A DNA stretch of 64,000 nucleotides from Lactuca virosa (taxonomy: Eukaryota; Streptophyta; Magnoliopsida; Asterales; Asteraceae): NCBI GenBank assembly GCA_928212115.1, contig CAKMRJ010001112.1, positions 406,040,171 to 406,104,170 on the forward strand. Reading direction: 5' to 3'. The translations under genes were made by a program, and so were the position numbers. Below, piece after piece: positions 1-13,022 of the stretch (positions are counted from its first letter, which is position 1; the number at the start of each line of letters is the position of its first letter). The notes below the pieces were generated by a model, which saw only the letters and a program-made list of their open reading frames with translations, did no database searches and had not been told where the DNA came from.

Positions 1-1195
1 TTTAGGGTAAGGCCCATGAGGGGGGGGGGGGGTTGGGCCCAATTTGTAAAATTGGGCCATAGATGGGCCATAACTGGGCCTTTATGATTATGAGATATTG
101 GGCCATTAAAAATGCCAAATGTTTGGACTGGACTAAATGGTTGGGCCTTAGGGTAAGACCATGGAGAGGTTTGGGCCCAATTTGGAAAATTGAGCCATAT
201 GTTGGGCTTTGATTCATAGTTTAACTTTTAGGCCTTTGGATTGGGCCTTGAGTTTAAATCAAGCTATGATGGGGGTAAAGTAGTCTTTTACCCCAAGCAT
301 GGACTTATGGTTATGTGTTGGAACCCAATTATTAATTGGATATTGTTTTGATGTTGACAGTTCGGGAATCTGTCATCCAACAGTCCGGGTTTTCGTCTGC
401 GAGACTTCAGCAGTGTGAGGTGAGTTACCTTCCAGTAGAAGTGGGTCTAAGGCCACAATGCCGGCCCACTAGTAGGAGTTGTTTGTTAGATGATTGTCTC
501 TATGATAATTATCTGGTATGCCATTATTTGTTATGTTTTATGTGCTAGTATGGTATGATGTTATGTGATAATGGTAGTAGGGGAATAGTCCCCGTATCAG
601 GTCGAAAGGACCAAGGGGGTAGGTTGGGCACCCTGGTATGTCTGTCAGTATGTTTATGTTATGTTATGTTATTATGTGGTAGTGGTAGGGGTGAAATAGT
701 CCCCGTAACCGATTGAGATACACCGGAGGGTAGGTCGGGCACCCAGATATGCCTGATATGGGGTAGGTTGAGCACCCCAGTATGCTCGGCAGGGTAGGTC
801 GAGCACCCAGATATGCTTGACAGGGTAGGTCGGTTACCCAAATATGCCTGACAGGGTAGGCCAGACATCCAGATATGCCTGGTAGTACGTGATTTGTATG
901 GTATGTGGTATGATGGGGGAACTCACTAAGCTTCGTGCTTACGGTTTACAGTTTTGGTTTCAGGTACTTCGTTTTCAAAGGAAAGGAGCTGGCTCGATCG
1001 CGACGCATCACACTATGTTTTCCGCACATGAGATCTTTGGGATTACACTATGATATTATTTTATGATAACATGTTTTGATTATTGACACTTTGATTTTGA
1101 CATGGAACGTTATTATGGATGTTTTCTTATACTGTTGGTTTTATAATAACTTGATTAAAAACGAAATTTTTGGTCTTGAATTTTGGGATGTTACA
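1..1195 (+). repeat. 3' part of a gypsy-type LTR (element H), cut by the window edge
   Basis: The segment ends in ...TTTTGGGATGTTACA, a typical Ty3/gypsy LTR terminus. Beyond it the sequence switches abruptly to a different LTR family at 1196, so H is probably an LTR inserted into that older fragment. Positions 1-240 hold two imperfect copies of a GGGTTGGGCCCAATTT-bearing unit and a 12-base G run near 21. A 31-bp minisatellite occupies the middle. No PBS follows the terminus, so this is a solo LTR or the right-hand LTR of an element lying to the left. No coding sequence is recognised; the short reading frames are chance. Confidence 0.6.
728..887. repeat. 31-bp minisatellite inside LTR H, about 5 units
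   Basis: About five imperfect units built on GGGTAGGTCGAGCACCCAGA and followed by TATGCCTGACA; a weaker related unit lies near 615-645. Periodicity is visible by eye. Four of the LTR families in this window carry their own, unrelated tandem array. Confidence 0.8.
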
Positions 1196-2130
1196 CATGT
1201 ATTACATGATTACACTATATATGTATTTTTATACCAATAAATATATTGGGTAAAGATTGGGTAGATGAACGATGAGAGATGAAAGATGATATAGATGATG
1301 AGAGGTGAAATATGATGAGAAGCCTTGACTTTAATGATGATCCAGTAATCTAGCAGAGCATAGATGATGACCACAGACTATTCTAGACAGTCCAGTGGAA
1401 CGCTAGCAGGCTCACAACCTGTTGGTGTTTGTGAACGACGTGTTCACCAGATGTACTATAAAAACCCTGGCAGCTATGGACTTAGTGCCTTATAAATGAA
1501 CGTTGGCCGCTATGGATTTAGTGCCCTATAGATGAACATTGACAGCTATGGACTTAGTGCCTAATAGATAACATCGGCAACTATGGACTTAGTGTCTGTT
1601 GAATAAACCCTGGCAGCACTGGACTTCGTGCCTATTCCTTAGGAAAATCCTTAGGCATAAATATTGAAGAATAGATGATTCTTAGGGTAGATCCTTAAGA
1701 TTAAAGAATATAATGGGGATGGGTAATCGGGTTAATTGTTTGACATGAAGTATGTGAAGAAACAAATTAACTATATTAGTGTGGGTTGAAAACCCTATGT
1801 ACTCACCAGGTTTCCCAACCTGACCCACTCAGTTTATTTGTATCACATGTGTCGATATGAAGATACATTACACTAATAGATTAAAGGAGTTATAAATCAT
1901 TAGTGTAAATGGATTTAAGGCCTATTTATACTTATGTTCTTGTATTGACGATGACATACCAATGTTTTAATATGAACAAAAATACATTTCTTCGGAAATG
2001 CTTTGATAATATCATTATCACGTTTTCTAGGAACAAATTCCGCAATACTATTTTTCAAAAAGGATACTCTGATTTTAAAATAAGCATAAACAAATCGGTC
2101 TTTTCTGGCCGTGAAAATGGGGATGTCACA
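1196..2130 (+). repeat. Degraded LTR fragment (3' half), F family
   Basis: Collinear with the 3' half of the F-family LTR (about 29130-30388). It shares the GGCAGCTATGGACTTAGTGCC repeat motif (four to five degenerate copies at 1465-1640), the segment around GTGGGTTGAAAACCCTATG near 1783 and the end CTGGCCGTG...GGGGATGTCACA. It is much more diverged than the two LTRs of element F, so it is an older copy. It is in forward orientation, but no PBS follows at 2131; minus-strand internal sequence follows instead. Its left part is cut off by LTR H. Confidence 0.75.
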
Positions 2131-3672
2131 TAAGTTCTTTCGTGCTCCTTTCCGGTTTCGACTTTGTCAAACTACAATAGTTTTCACGTTATCAACATCA
2201 TAAGTATTCGTAAGAAGGTCAAAGAAGGGTCTTAGACCATACTCCTTAATTATTCCTAATAACGAGTCTATGAAAACATTCTTTACAGATCAATTTACTA
2301 CATATGTGATACCTAGAAGGGTATACTCTTATCTCTTGGTCTTTTATAACCCACAACATATCGTGTTTATATACACTCCTGGGACACTTGATGATAAGAT
2401 CTAAGGCAAGATCATTCCATTTACCCATCGGCATAGGTAAAGGTCTCAAGTTCCCTCATGATGTCTAATATTGTTTTCTTACTTCCCAACCAAAATATTT
2501 GTTCTATCATCTACATAACAACAATTGATACTAATAACTCTTCTCCTAGCTTCTTGTGCTACAATTCTCTTGGCTCTTGACGTCGAATCTAAAGTCGAGT
2601 TCCCTTTTGCACTTTTTCCTTAAGGGCTGGTTCTCCCTTACTTGGGTTTGAACCCTTACCTACTGCTACTCACAACTGATTGAAGCCTTACTGACTCGAC
2701 TTATGTGAATTGTAGCTCATTTTTCTTACTGGAAGAAAATCTTGATTGTTATATTATTGACTTTACCATCCTCAACGTAGTATTACTGCTTGTGTCTACA
2801 ATAAGGGATTCTTCTCCTATAATATGACCACAATCTGATCAAGATCATGAAAAGAAAGACGTCGTCCATTAATGCACACGTTGTATTACTTGTATGCGTC
2901 CTAATATACTAGCTACGATGGTTACAAATCCCTTGGCTTCTTGAACGAAAATCAATAGGTTTGAACCTATATGTTGATGGTGGTGCTAAAACATGCACTT
3001 GTTCCTTTTATCCACCGATGGACCTTCAGTCCTAAATCTCGAGTCATAAACTTGACTTTCATCAGAAACTACTGCTCCTTTCTAAATTAAGTAGTAGCCT
3101 CGACTTAGATAAGGTCTTTACTTTGGATAAAATAATAGACCAAATGGTCACACTCTAATGACCTTCTATCGCATGGTGCAACAAAGTACACTATTGTTTC
3201 TATGAGTTAAACATTAACATCGAGGAAACCTTCCTTCATGTTATAATGTGGTATAATCACATCATAGTATGTAGCATTTTTAGTTACTGGTTGTTCAACC
3301 CTGAAGAAGGTTGCATTACTTTTGTTCATTACTTCAATCATCTCCTTCTTTAATCTCACATCTACCGACTAAAATCGTTTATTACACTGGACATGGTCCT
3401 CTGAGTCAATTAACTTACTTTGCATATTTATATTAGCCAAGCTCGATTCTTCATAACCACTTGGGTCTGAATCAAAATCTATTTTCCTATTCATCACCAT
3501 ATTGATGGTAATAACGAAACAGACAAAACAAACTCAACTACTAGTTCCTTAGTAACCTTGTGACTCTTCTTGATCCAAGTACGAATGATGTGCTTCCGAT
3601 AGTACAAGCCTATACTACCATTCAAACCTATGCATACTCATCCCAAGAATTACCTCGTAGTTCCCAAGTCAC
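2131..3672 (-). pseudogene. Decayed gypsy-type protease-to-integrase relic (F-family internal region)
   Basis: Read on the minus strand, 3590-3672 resembles the end of a retroviral-type aspartic protease (YEVILGMS, like the usual DVIIGMDWL block). Positions 2246-2449 resemble an integrase core (PMGKWNDLALDLIIKCPRS, then HDMLWVIKDQ, corresponding to the W-x-W...DFITKLPR...IWVIVDR block in element G). Stops and frameshifts are frequent, and 1.1-1.4 kb between them is too short for full RT and RNase H. The minus strand is collinear with the internal region of element F (about 31130-31650), so this is an older, longer relative that kept pol remnants. Copia A interrupts it at 3673; it resumes at 25410. 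Its orientation is opposite to the flanking F-family LTR fragments. Confidence 0.6.
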
Positions 3673-4543
3673 TATTGGATTAAGGTGTCTAAGCCAATAA
3701 GTAAATTGGTATATTCTTGAATTAGAAGCAAAGTCTTTTTTGAGTTGCTCTCATAACTAGTAACTGAATAGAATGACTTTTAGAGAGAGGGGTTGGTTAA
3801 TTAATTTAACTGATTATTAAATTAATTTGAAATTGAAATAAAAAATTTATTAATATATTATATGATTAATATATTAGTTTGAAATATTAATAATTAATTA
3901 ATAATTAATCAGAAATTAATTAGAATTATTTTGGAGTTAATTGGAATTAATTAAAAGTGTAGGGGCTAAGCTATAATTGTTCAATAGTTGAATAAAAGAG
4001 GTTCCAAAACCTTCCCATAAGTGGGGACGATTTTGGGAAGCCTCTTAAGGTTTCTAGAATGATTCCTTATTGATAAATAAGGAGTTAAATAATTACCATA
4101 TTTGAGATACTATTATAATATTCAGTTAGGGTTATCCATGACTTTCCTTATCAGCTATAAATAGGACCCTAGCATCCTTATTTTTATATTCACTTATACT
4201 ACTCCTATAGAGCCGAAAACTTTCTCTCCCTCTCCCTTCTCCTCAAGTCTTCTAGTTGTTAGGGTTTTGGGTACAAGCCATTAGAGGCATTCAAGTTTTT
4301 GGTGATTGCTTTCCAAGGAACTCAAGAGGATTTTGATTTGATTATTAGCTATAATAATTAAAATGTACGTATCTACACTCCTACATAGATTTCGATAATA
4401 GTAGGGTTTCCCTAGAGTTTCTTGATATTCATAGTTAGTTGCTATCGATAGAAAAAACATAGATCCTTTTCTAGGTTACATGTGCTTTAAGGGTTTAAGT
4501 TTTTTTCCGCTCATATGAATTTTATAACCTAGAAAAACCCATA
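3673..4543 (+). repeat. 5' LTR of copia A
   Basis: Matches 24560-25409 along its length. The expected TG start has mutated to TA. A TATA box, TATAAATAG, lies at 4156-4164 just after CTTATCAGC, and the same box is at 25020-25028 in the 3' LTR. An AT-rich stretch fills 3800-3960. The PBS at 4546-4558 (TAGTCGCAGAGCC) is a decayed form of TGGTATCAGAGCC. Confidence 0.88.
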
Positions 4544-4558
4544 AGTAGTCGCAGAGCC

Positions 4559-5105
4559 TTAGTTTTCTAGTTGATGTGCATTATAGTAAACGGATCAAAA
4601 TTAGGGTTTATGGAAATTAAACCCTAAGGCTTGAGATTTTCGCAAATGACTAGGGTTCTTGAAACCCTAGCCTCCACCCCTTATTTTCGAAAATTAGGAG
4701 ATATCCCTTAGGGTGTCTAGTTTCCTTAATTACAACTTTAAATGCCTTAAAATTTGGATAATTAAACTTGGTATCCCTATACCCTTTTTTCAACAATTAG
4801 AAGGTATATAGGATTAGGATTATATTTGAATTATTTTATTAATTGGTTAATTGAAGATAATTATTTAATCCTTAATAATTTAAATTATTTTATTAATTGA
4901 TTAATTGAATATAATTATTTAATGATTTAAATTAATTTAATTGGTTAATTAAAATATAATCAGTAAATCATTAATTGGTTAAAATTAATTAATTAATTGT
5001 TAATTTCGAAAATTAAATTTAAACCTAGTATTTTTGAAAAGTTTAAAATACACCTTATACTATATATGATTGAATGTTTAATATACTATACGTATAAGAA
5101 AAGTC
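4559..5105 (+). other. Leader of copia A, no gene seen
   Basis: AT-rich and rich in ATTAATTAATT runs; no gag or protease can be recognised. The element seems to have lost everything between PBS and integrase. The 64-residue frame at 4997-5191 only picks up integrase sequence in its second half. Confidence 0.5.
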
Positions 5106-5814
5106 ATTCATGGGGATATGCTTTAGAAAAAGCTGCTCATATCTTGAATTCATTTATGGTGTGGCTGAGAGGCGAAATCGAACCTTACTAGATATGGTTC
5201 GTTCCATGATGATTCGAGCTTCTCTTCCAATTCATTTATAGGGATATGCTTTAGAAACAGCTGCTCATATCTTGAATCTTGTCCCAACTAAGAAGGTTGT
5301 CAAAAACACCTCATGAAATGTGGATGGGGAATGTACCCTCACTCGTACATATCAAGGTCTGGGGTTGTGAAGTGCTTGTAAGACGAGAAACTCACAAAAA
5401 ATTTGAACCCATATTCGAGAAGTGTTATTTCATTGGCTACCCACCGAAGTCCTTTGGATACTTGTTCTACAGACCTAGTGAGAACATGGTCTTTGTAGCT
5501 CGAAGAAGAGTCTTCCGCGAGAGAGAGCTCATATTCAAAGAGGACAGTGGGAGTGCTATTTATCTTGAAGAAATTCAAGATACACCCAATGAAGGTACCT
5601 CAAAAAACAATAGCACTCAACATGAGGAAGAAGTTCCAGTTGAGCCGGTTGACAACTCATTACCCATTTGTCGATCCAATAGGGTTAGCATGCCACCTGC
5701 CTTCTAGTACTTCCATATTGTGTTGCATGGTGATATGTTTATCAGTGATAAAACACTGGTAAATTTGGCCGAGCCCGCTAACTACAAAGAAGCAATGGCA
5801 GGCCCTGAAGCTGT
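5106..5814 (+). pseudogene. Copia A pol, part 1: integrase C-terminal half
   Basis: In life this was part of the copia polyprotein that integrates cDNA into host chromosomes. Visible blocks are GVAERRNRTLLDMVRSM (integrase catalytic-core end; its E is the usual third acidic residue), WGYALETAAHILN, the KVWGCE and CYFIGYP blocks, and a linker ending in NYKEAMAGPEA. There are frameshifts before 5279, then an open stretch of 142 codons (5279-5707) and an in-frame TAG at 5707. A block of about 40 bp encoding WGYALE.AAHILN occurs twice, at 5112 and 5240, the first copy out of order. The frame breaks at 5815 where element C is inserted and resumes at 21436. Confidence 0.85.
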
Positions 5815-6054
5815 TGTAATGACTCAAAAATCCTTTCGTTGACGAAGTTAGCTTCCGTTAGACGAATATTTATTTCATAAGATTATTTCGGTTTAAGATT
5901 ATATAATGAAATAAATTAAATAAAAATGATGCTAATTAATATCTAAAAGGATTAATAATAATTAAAAGGTAAAGATTTAATTAAATGGATTTAAGGGATT
6001 TTGTGGTTAAAATAATTCATTAAAATGTTATAATTGAAATTGAGGGGTTGAAGT

Positions 6055-6792
6055 AGTTGGATTAGGTGTCTAAGCCCATAACTATAATTGGTATGTACTT
6101 GACCCAAGAGTAGCATGATCCATTTCGGGTTGCCTTCACCAGGACAATTTGATAGGATGGATATTTGAGAAAGATGTTATTTATGATTTACTAATATATT
6201 ATAAGTATAATATTGAGAAATCATATTATTTAATTAGTATTGATCAAGAATTAATTTAAAATTAATTTAGTGATCAAAAGAGACTAATTAAATTAACGGG
6301 GACTAATTATGTAAATTAGTGATACATATGGTTTGGGCTATTGATCCATGATGGGCTAAGTTTATGTAAGAATCCATAAAGAGTTAGTCCACATGAGTTA
6401 TGGATCATAAGCCTAAGTGTAAGAATTAGGGTTACATGTGACTCTTGGATTCTACATTATGCACAAAATTGACACTAATGATCTTGGAGATGCTATAGCC
6501 GAATTTTGGTGCCTAGAAACTCTCTGTCAAAGCCCTCTTTTGTTCATGGTGTTTGTGACATGTTTGAGGCGTCACACTTGAGGTGTTAAGCTCTTGAGAG
6601 GCCAACAACTAAAAGCTACAAAGAAGAGGTATTCTTCTAACTAATTTTTATGATTCATGTACCAAATTTGTATGCTAGATAGGTTCATGCTTTGGATAAT
6701 TTTGTTGCATGTATAACTTGAGAAAACTTAGATCCAAAGCTATTAGGGTTGTATGTGCACCATAGGAGTGTTATAGTACCTAAAACCCAATA
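6055..6792 (+). repeat. 5' LTR of copia B
   Basis: 738 bp, matched by 13036-13449 plus 17837-18177. The first base has mutated from T to A. It lacks a short ATATGTAACCCCTT segment that the 3' LTR has around the site where D is inserted. The PBS TGGTATCAGAGC at 6794-6805 matches tRNA-Met over 12 nt. Confidence 0.9.
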
Positions 6793-6879
6793 GTGGTATC
6801 AGAGCGGGTAATTTTTGTTATATAAATGCATTAGTGAATTGTTCAAAGCTGAAAAAAATAAAATTCTACACTCTGCCAG

Positions 6880-7022
6880 GGTGAACTCGACGAGTCCACT
6901 CATGAACCCGACGAGTTCATCATGAACCCGACGAGTTCATCATGAACCCGACGAGTTCACTCATGAACCCGACGAGTTCATCATGAACCCGACGAGTCCA
7001 TTATCCGACTCGACGAGTTCAA
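6880..7022. repeat. Leader minisatellite, CATGAACCCGACGAGTTCAT units
   Basis: Seven or so units of 20-23 bp with core CGACGAGT[T/C]CA lie just after the PBS of copia B. The CGACGAGT core is partly palindromic (ACTCG...CGAGT). Copia E lacks the array at the same place, so it arose or was lost after the families split. Confidence 0.85.
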
Positions 7023-8556
7023 CAGTCTGTTGGCAGATTTTCGTGTTTTGTGGCGAGAATTGGATTTGGATCATTACCTTAAACTGTTTTGTATCATAGA
7101 ATTTGTTTTTTTTTATATGATAATGGTTATCCCATCCAATTAAAAGATAAATTGTCAAATCTTGAAATTATTACTAGTTTATATAGTAAGGTAATTGTTT
7201 GTAATATTTTGATTTGAAGTTATCTTGCTTTAAGAGTTGCATTAAGTCAAATTTGTAAAAGATAAAATTATGATTATTTTATTGGTTTTAAAATCTGATC
7301 TAATTGTTTTTAGGAGTTACAAAACTTGCCATCAAGTTTTGGAACTCAAAAGTTTATTTTTTTTTTTGGAGTTACAAATCTTATTATCAAGTTTGGAACT
7401 CAAAAGGTTTTCAAGAGTTACAAAACTTGCCCTCAAGTTTTGAAAGTTGAAAAGTCACATTTATGGAACATTGAAAAGTTTTCAAAAGGTGCAACTTTTG
7501 GGTTCATAACTTAAAATTAATTAAATAGTTTTAATTTTTGTATTTTATGTTTAGAACCTTCATCTCTTTTGAATAGTTCAAATTACCACTTATGGATTTC
7601 ATTAAGTTAGTTAAATGTTTAATTAAAAGAGAATATTAATAAATCCATAACTACATGGTTTAAGCTTAATTAAATTAAGAGTATAATTTATTAATAGATT
7701 AAACCACTTAGTATTTTAAAAGTTTAAAATACACCCTTATACTATATAAAATTAAAAGTTTAATATATTATATGTGTATAAGTAAAAGGACAGTCTTACC
7801 GTTAGTAGACCTCATTCACGAAGCCGTTCTATAAGGGGATATAAGGTTACTGCCTATAAAATGGTGGTTTAATGGGTGTCCACTCTCACCCACCGCTTCC
7901 TTGACTGGTGGAGGGTCGTTAGCCGAACGGGTAGGATAGGAGACTAAACCCTCATTAAAAGTATAATGAATTATAAAGTAACTAAACCCTTATAAATTCT
8001 CAATCTTAGTTACTTAGGAAAAATGTGAATTTGATGCTAACCCATGAAATTGTTCGTTGCACCTTATTAGTCGTTAGTGGAGCGTGTGTGGTTAACCGAC
8101 ACACTAATATGGGACTAATGAAGGATGGAAATGGGTAGCTCGTAGTTTGACATAGATCAATGCAGCATGTGTGGTTAACCGGCACATTGATTAGGTGATA
8201 AATGACTTCGAGAGTACCAAGCTAATTTGCATGGTTATTCACACATTGTTTGTGATCCTCGGCATCTCAGTCAAAAACATGAAGGGCATAATCGAGATTA
8301 AACATGCCATTGGAAAAGTTCAATGAATCTCAAAGAATCTAGGAATTTCAATTCATTTAAAACCTAATATTCAATTTCGTTTTTCATGGTGGAAATTGGT
8401 AAATCGTCATTTACCTACCTTCAAATATTTTACAATTGGATTAAGGCATCCCTCTTCCGAATTGTAGAATATTGTGTTGGGTCCAAGCTTTAATATTTCA
8501 TTTTGGGTGTTATATTAAGGACTTAAATCAACTAACTTGAATTTCTCCCCTCATAG
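7023..8556 (+). other. Untranslated leader of copia B
   Basis: No gene is seen. The stretch is collinear with 43176-44747 in copia E. Shared landmarks are repeated GAGTTACAAAACTTG[C/A]CCTCAAG segments (7320-7440), CACTCTCACCCACCGCTTCC near 7891, two copies of a GTGTGGTTAACCGGCACA motif near 8085 and 8167, and a pyrimidine-rich GGCATCCCTCTTCC near 8446. Confidence 0.6.
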
Positions 8557-9235
8557 ATGTCTAGTGTTGACAACTATGGTCTGCCTTATCCTGTTGTAAA
8601 AAGCATTCCACGTGAAGATGATATTCTACAATATCATACTTCACTTCCTCCACCTCCTCCAATAATTCTCCGTAACCCACATGTTCCTCGACTTGAAAAG
8701 TTCAAGGTCACTCAAATTCTGTTGGCAAGAAAACACCAAGATGGAAGGTCTGTATGTGCACATGTCTTGGAGATGAAGTCACACATTGCCAGGCTGGGAA
8801 TGTTAGGAGTCGTTGTGTTGAGGAATTTGGTTGTTGACTTGGTTCTTCAATCACTTCCCGAGTCGTATAGTCAGTTTGTTAAAGAATACTATATGACGGA
8901 TCACGACGTGACCCTTATCGATCTTACCTATTTACTAATTGCTGCTGAATTGGTATTGACTTGGCGCACTAGTCAAGCAAATTTGATTGGAAGATCTACT
9001 TCCCAAGCTGCCATGGACATAGGCAATGACATAGATAGTCCAGAAAAAATCCCTTCTCCTACGGAAGGGAATTGGCTATGGTCAAAAGATTTGACCATAA
9101 GAGAAAAGCCAGTTCTGAGATAGTTCCATGTGCATATGCCAAAGAATCCACTTGTTTCTATTTCCATTTGAAGGGACATTGGAAGCGAAGCTGCCCTGAA
9201 AGATCTAAGAGAGGGTAAAATCAAATTGTATGATT
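8557..9235 (+). pseudogene. Copia B gag relic
   Basis: 188 open codons from 8557 followed by decayed sequence. Copia gag forms the virus-like particle that packages element RNA. A proline stretch LPPPPPIIL at residues about 30-38 is shared with E. A helical gag-type segment follows (KSHIARLG...LPESYSQFVKEYY...LIDLTYLLIAAE). Past a frame change, near 9141-9200, is a zinc-knuckle relic CFYFHLKGHWKRSCPE with the second cysteine changed to F. The open frame stops at 9121, before the knuckle. The ATG is supported by the same start in copia E (44748). Confidence 0.75.
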
Positions 9236-12200
9236 CTACTTCAGGTAAGTCCGCTATCTAACTCTATTAAGTTCCTATTCATAGATTCTCAATACATGAT
9301 GTGATAAGATTGCATTTTGATATTTTGTAGGATTGAAGAAGAGAAAGGAAGCTTAAAGAAAGAGCATGCTTAGTCTGATCATGAAGAGATGGATTTCAAT
9401 CGCATGGTTCGATGATCGGATTTTGAGATGCTGCTTAGGATTATTATGATAAATTGCTTAGAAATATGTAGAAACATAGTTTTTATATGTACTTGCATTG
9501 TAAGGAAAAGTTTTCCGCACTTTAGAAATAAAGAAAAATTTTGATTTTATCTTATTTTATATTTCCTTGCAAGGCATTTGTGAAAATTGGTGTTTATCTA
9601 TTTTTAGCAATATTGGAAAATGGATTTGATTCTTTCGTTTGTGGTAGTGTCAAAATTTACCAAATAAGGAAATGATCTCATCACCAAAGTTTCAATTGGA
9701 CATAAACTTGGAATCATGTAGCTTGTATTGTATGATGGATGAGAACTTTCGTCCTTGGGAAATTTAGACTAATTCCTTGTTCAGATGAATATGTGAGTCA
9801 AGTGAAGGACTAGGGGATCAAGTACACATTGTTGTGCACTGATCAGGTCCACCACAAAGAACGATAAGACTATTCATCATGATTTACTAAAATCTTAGTG
9901 AATATGATTATGCTTACAAGATTAAGTATAATTATGAATCATTGAAAAAGTTTCAATGTTAAGAAGAATGAATAAGAAGAATCAATTCAACAGAAAGATA
10001 AAAGTTTCTCCAATCTGAAAGGAAAGGAGAGTACTTTAGTATCATGTTTTATGATCATCTTAATGATTATGAAAACCATATCACAATTGATCCTCTAAGG
10101 ACACCTTAGTGCACTTGTATGACTAAGAAGAGGAATCGAGAATTGTTGAAATGGTTAAATCAAGAAGATGAGTCATACTTCGTTCCAAAATCAAGTCTTA
10201 GAGTCATACTCCAAGATTGTACATTGAGTGACAAGTGGAGTAGAAAATTTTTCTTACTCATGCACATTTGTAATTGGTAGTTGTGATGTTTTAGATAAGA
10301 CAAAGACCAATTGAGACCAATTATAATTCTTGATAAGAATCCGCACTAACTCTTGGATATTTGTTTGTCAAGGAATGGTTCTTGACAAGAGAATCTTATA
10401 TGTCAAGAGGTTAGTGGGAGTCTTAAAGATCTTGAAAAGTTTCAAGAACTAATCAAGAATAAACCTATTGTGTATCACTAGCTCACGACTTGAGGTTTGT
10501 AACCTATCGTGTTGACATATTCTTGTTTCTGTGCCAATCCAGTTAAATTTGACTATGCATGTGAGTTCTATGAGTTCTCAATTGTTTGCATAAGGCAAAA
10601 CACCTTGATCAGTGAAACTTCATTGATCAGTAAGGGTGATCTGCTCAACAACTTGTTAGACATGGTAGGCCCTTGTGCTACCAAGTGACAAGAAATTAAG
10701 ATTGAACAAGTTCAGTCCATATGAGTTTGAATCTGCCATAGACAGTATCTAATGATCATGGTTAGAAATGACAGGTTCACATAGATAGAAACACATACAC
10801 CATCAAATCTAAGTGTCATAAGGTTTCTCTCCAATTCATGAAAATGATTGTGAGGAAACGCTTTCTCAAATTCGATTATGATTACGACATCCCTCTTCAT
10901 AGTTTGAATTGTGAGAAATGGAAAAAGGTCTAAACATTTTAGACTTATTGTTGTAAGTTCTGAAATTGTTTAGACACACATGTAAGCTATCTAAGGAAAG
11001 GTGTATGAGTTTGAGAAGCCTAGATAAAGTCTTATCGAAGAATCTTGTATCAGAAATCTGAACTTTGGTAAGAAAGTTAACAAGTATTGATTTCTAGAAG
11101 TCCAGCTTATTTCTGGGTACATGTCAAAGCTAGTGGGAGCATAAGTGTTATGTTATTAAAGAAATAATTGTTATGCTAGTGGGAGCATAATCATTATGGT
11201 AAGTGTTGCAAGTTAGCAATGTTAATTATAAAAAACAAAAGTTTCAATTCGCAAAGTTGTAGAGTTTGAAAAGTTTGTTTTGCTATAATTAAGGGAGAGG
11301 AACTTATACTTTATTTCAAATCTAAAAGCTTAGATTAAGATTTTAATCAAATTTAGTCAAGGACATATATGAATGTTATGTTGGAATGGTTCAACATAAG
11401 GAAATTCTATATATGGAAATATTATAGCAAAAGACTCACGTCTTTATGTAAGACATTATGAATCGTATCCCATATGCTTCGGGTATAGGATCGATTGCAT
11501 ATGCTATAATATTTTCGTGTTGTGTTTTTCCAAATGCCTAGGGCATTAAGAGGGAAAAAGGATTAAAACCGGATATGATGCCTCTCTCTCCTTTCTTGCA
11601 GATTACGAACCCCCCGAAAACAAGATTGACGCAGAAAGGACTAAGGTAGTTAAACAACCGTCAAGGATAATATAAGGTTCGCCAAGGATTGGTCGCTTAA
11701 GGACAGTTGGAAGTATAGTAATGAATGCACATATTGATATAATTCTGAATACATAGGAATGGATAGTCATATGGTAATTATGGAAAAGTTTCCATAATGG
11801 GAGTTGGATATCAAGAATCTATGAGTAAGTTAGAAACTTTTATGCAAGAAGGATGTTCAAAGCAATGTGCTTTGAATATGAGACTTCATATCTATTGAAT
11901 TGTCTTGTAACAATCTCCAATGGAAAGATTTGTAATTGGGAAAGTTTCTGTGACTTGTGTACATAGTCATTACAAAAGGATCATTACATATAAGCTTAGA
12001 ATCTAACAGATTACAGTAAGTGGCAAGGACTTGATATTCTTACACTTACGATAAGGATTTGGAGTTGTGAAATGGGTGTCATTGGAAATGTTTACAATTG
12101 ATCTATTTCACAAAGTGAGGACCATAGGTAAACATAGTGTGCATGCTTGGAGCATGGGATGACTATTGATTAATCGAAACATTATACAATGATTAATGTG

Positions 12201-13022
12201 TAATCAATATGGTGATTAAATAAAAGGTGTTTTATTTATATTCAAAAGTTTTGACACCGTATTGGATTCGATTATTCTTGTGTTTCACTTTGCATGTTTT
12301 GACTTCCCGAATAATAAGATTATTCAAACATCCACAGTCAATCATACTTTAGAAGTAGGTAATGAGGTAAGACTATCATGAATTCGTCTGTAGATTGTCT
12401 AAAGTGTTAGACATAGCACAAGTTTGTTGCAGCGCTCATGAGTACTCCTGTAATAAGATTTGAGTATTGGATTAAACCCACGCTCATCTGAATCACTTCA
12501 TGGATTTTATCAGGAGTGATTGTGAGACAATAATATCTTATATTCTTGAAACGGAGAGATATGAGTTGCAGTTTACAAGTCGCTTTCACATTGATGATAT
12601 GAAAACGCACCAGTAACTTGGTGTTATAAAACGTATTGTTGTGTGTGATTTGATGAGTAAATAGAGCAAGCATATGAGTCGAAGTTTATCTATTCCTTTT
12701 ACCCTAAGAGGGATAAAAGCAACATCTGTGGGCCCCTCGATGATTTAGTGATGACAACCCTAAGCACTTGGCCAAGCCTGGACTGATTTGATTTGTTCAA
12801 TTAGTCGGTCGTCATAAATCGGAAATCAAAAAATAACACATGAACAGAGACAATGATTATAATCCATGTCTCAGTTCATACGATATCTAGAATGGAGGAA
12901 TATATGATCCCTTATCTAATGGACGCGTCATTGACTAGGTCAGAGTTCGACAACGGCTTTTAAGAGCTACGATTGCTAGTCGGTGTTTAAGTCGTACTTG
13001 CAGTTATAGTTATTAGACTTAT
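9236..13022 (+). other. Copia B internal region with pol scraps
   Basis: 3.8 kb with no usable frame. It is collinear with 45372-49138 of copia E. Near 11465-11510 an RT-end motif survives, reading roughly RIPYASGIGSIAYAI, matching VPYALAVGSIMYAM in copia A pol. Other parts (for example 11680-11700) recall the block before RNase H. This suggests descent from a full element by internal deletion and decay, not a never-coding leader. Confidence 0.6.
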
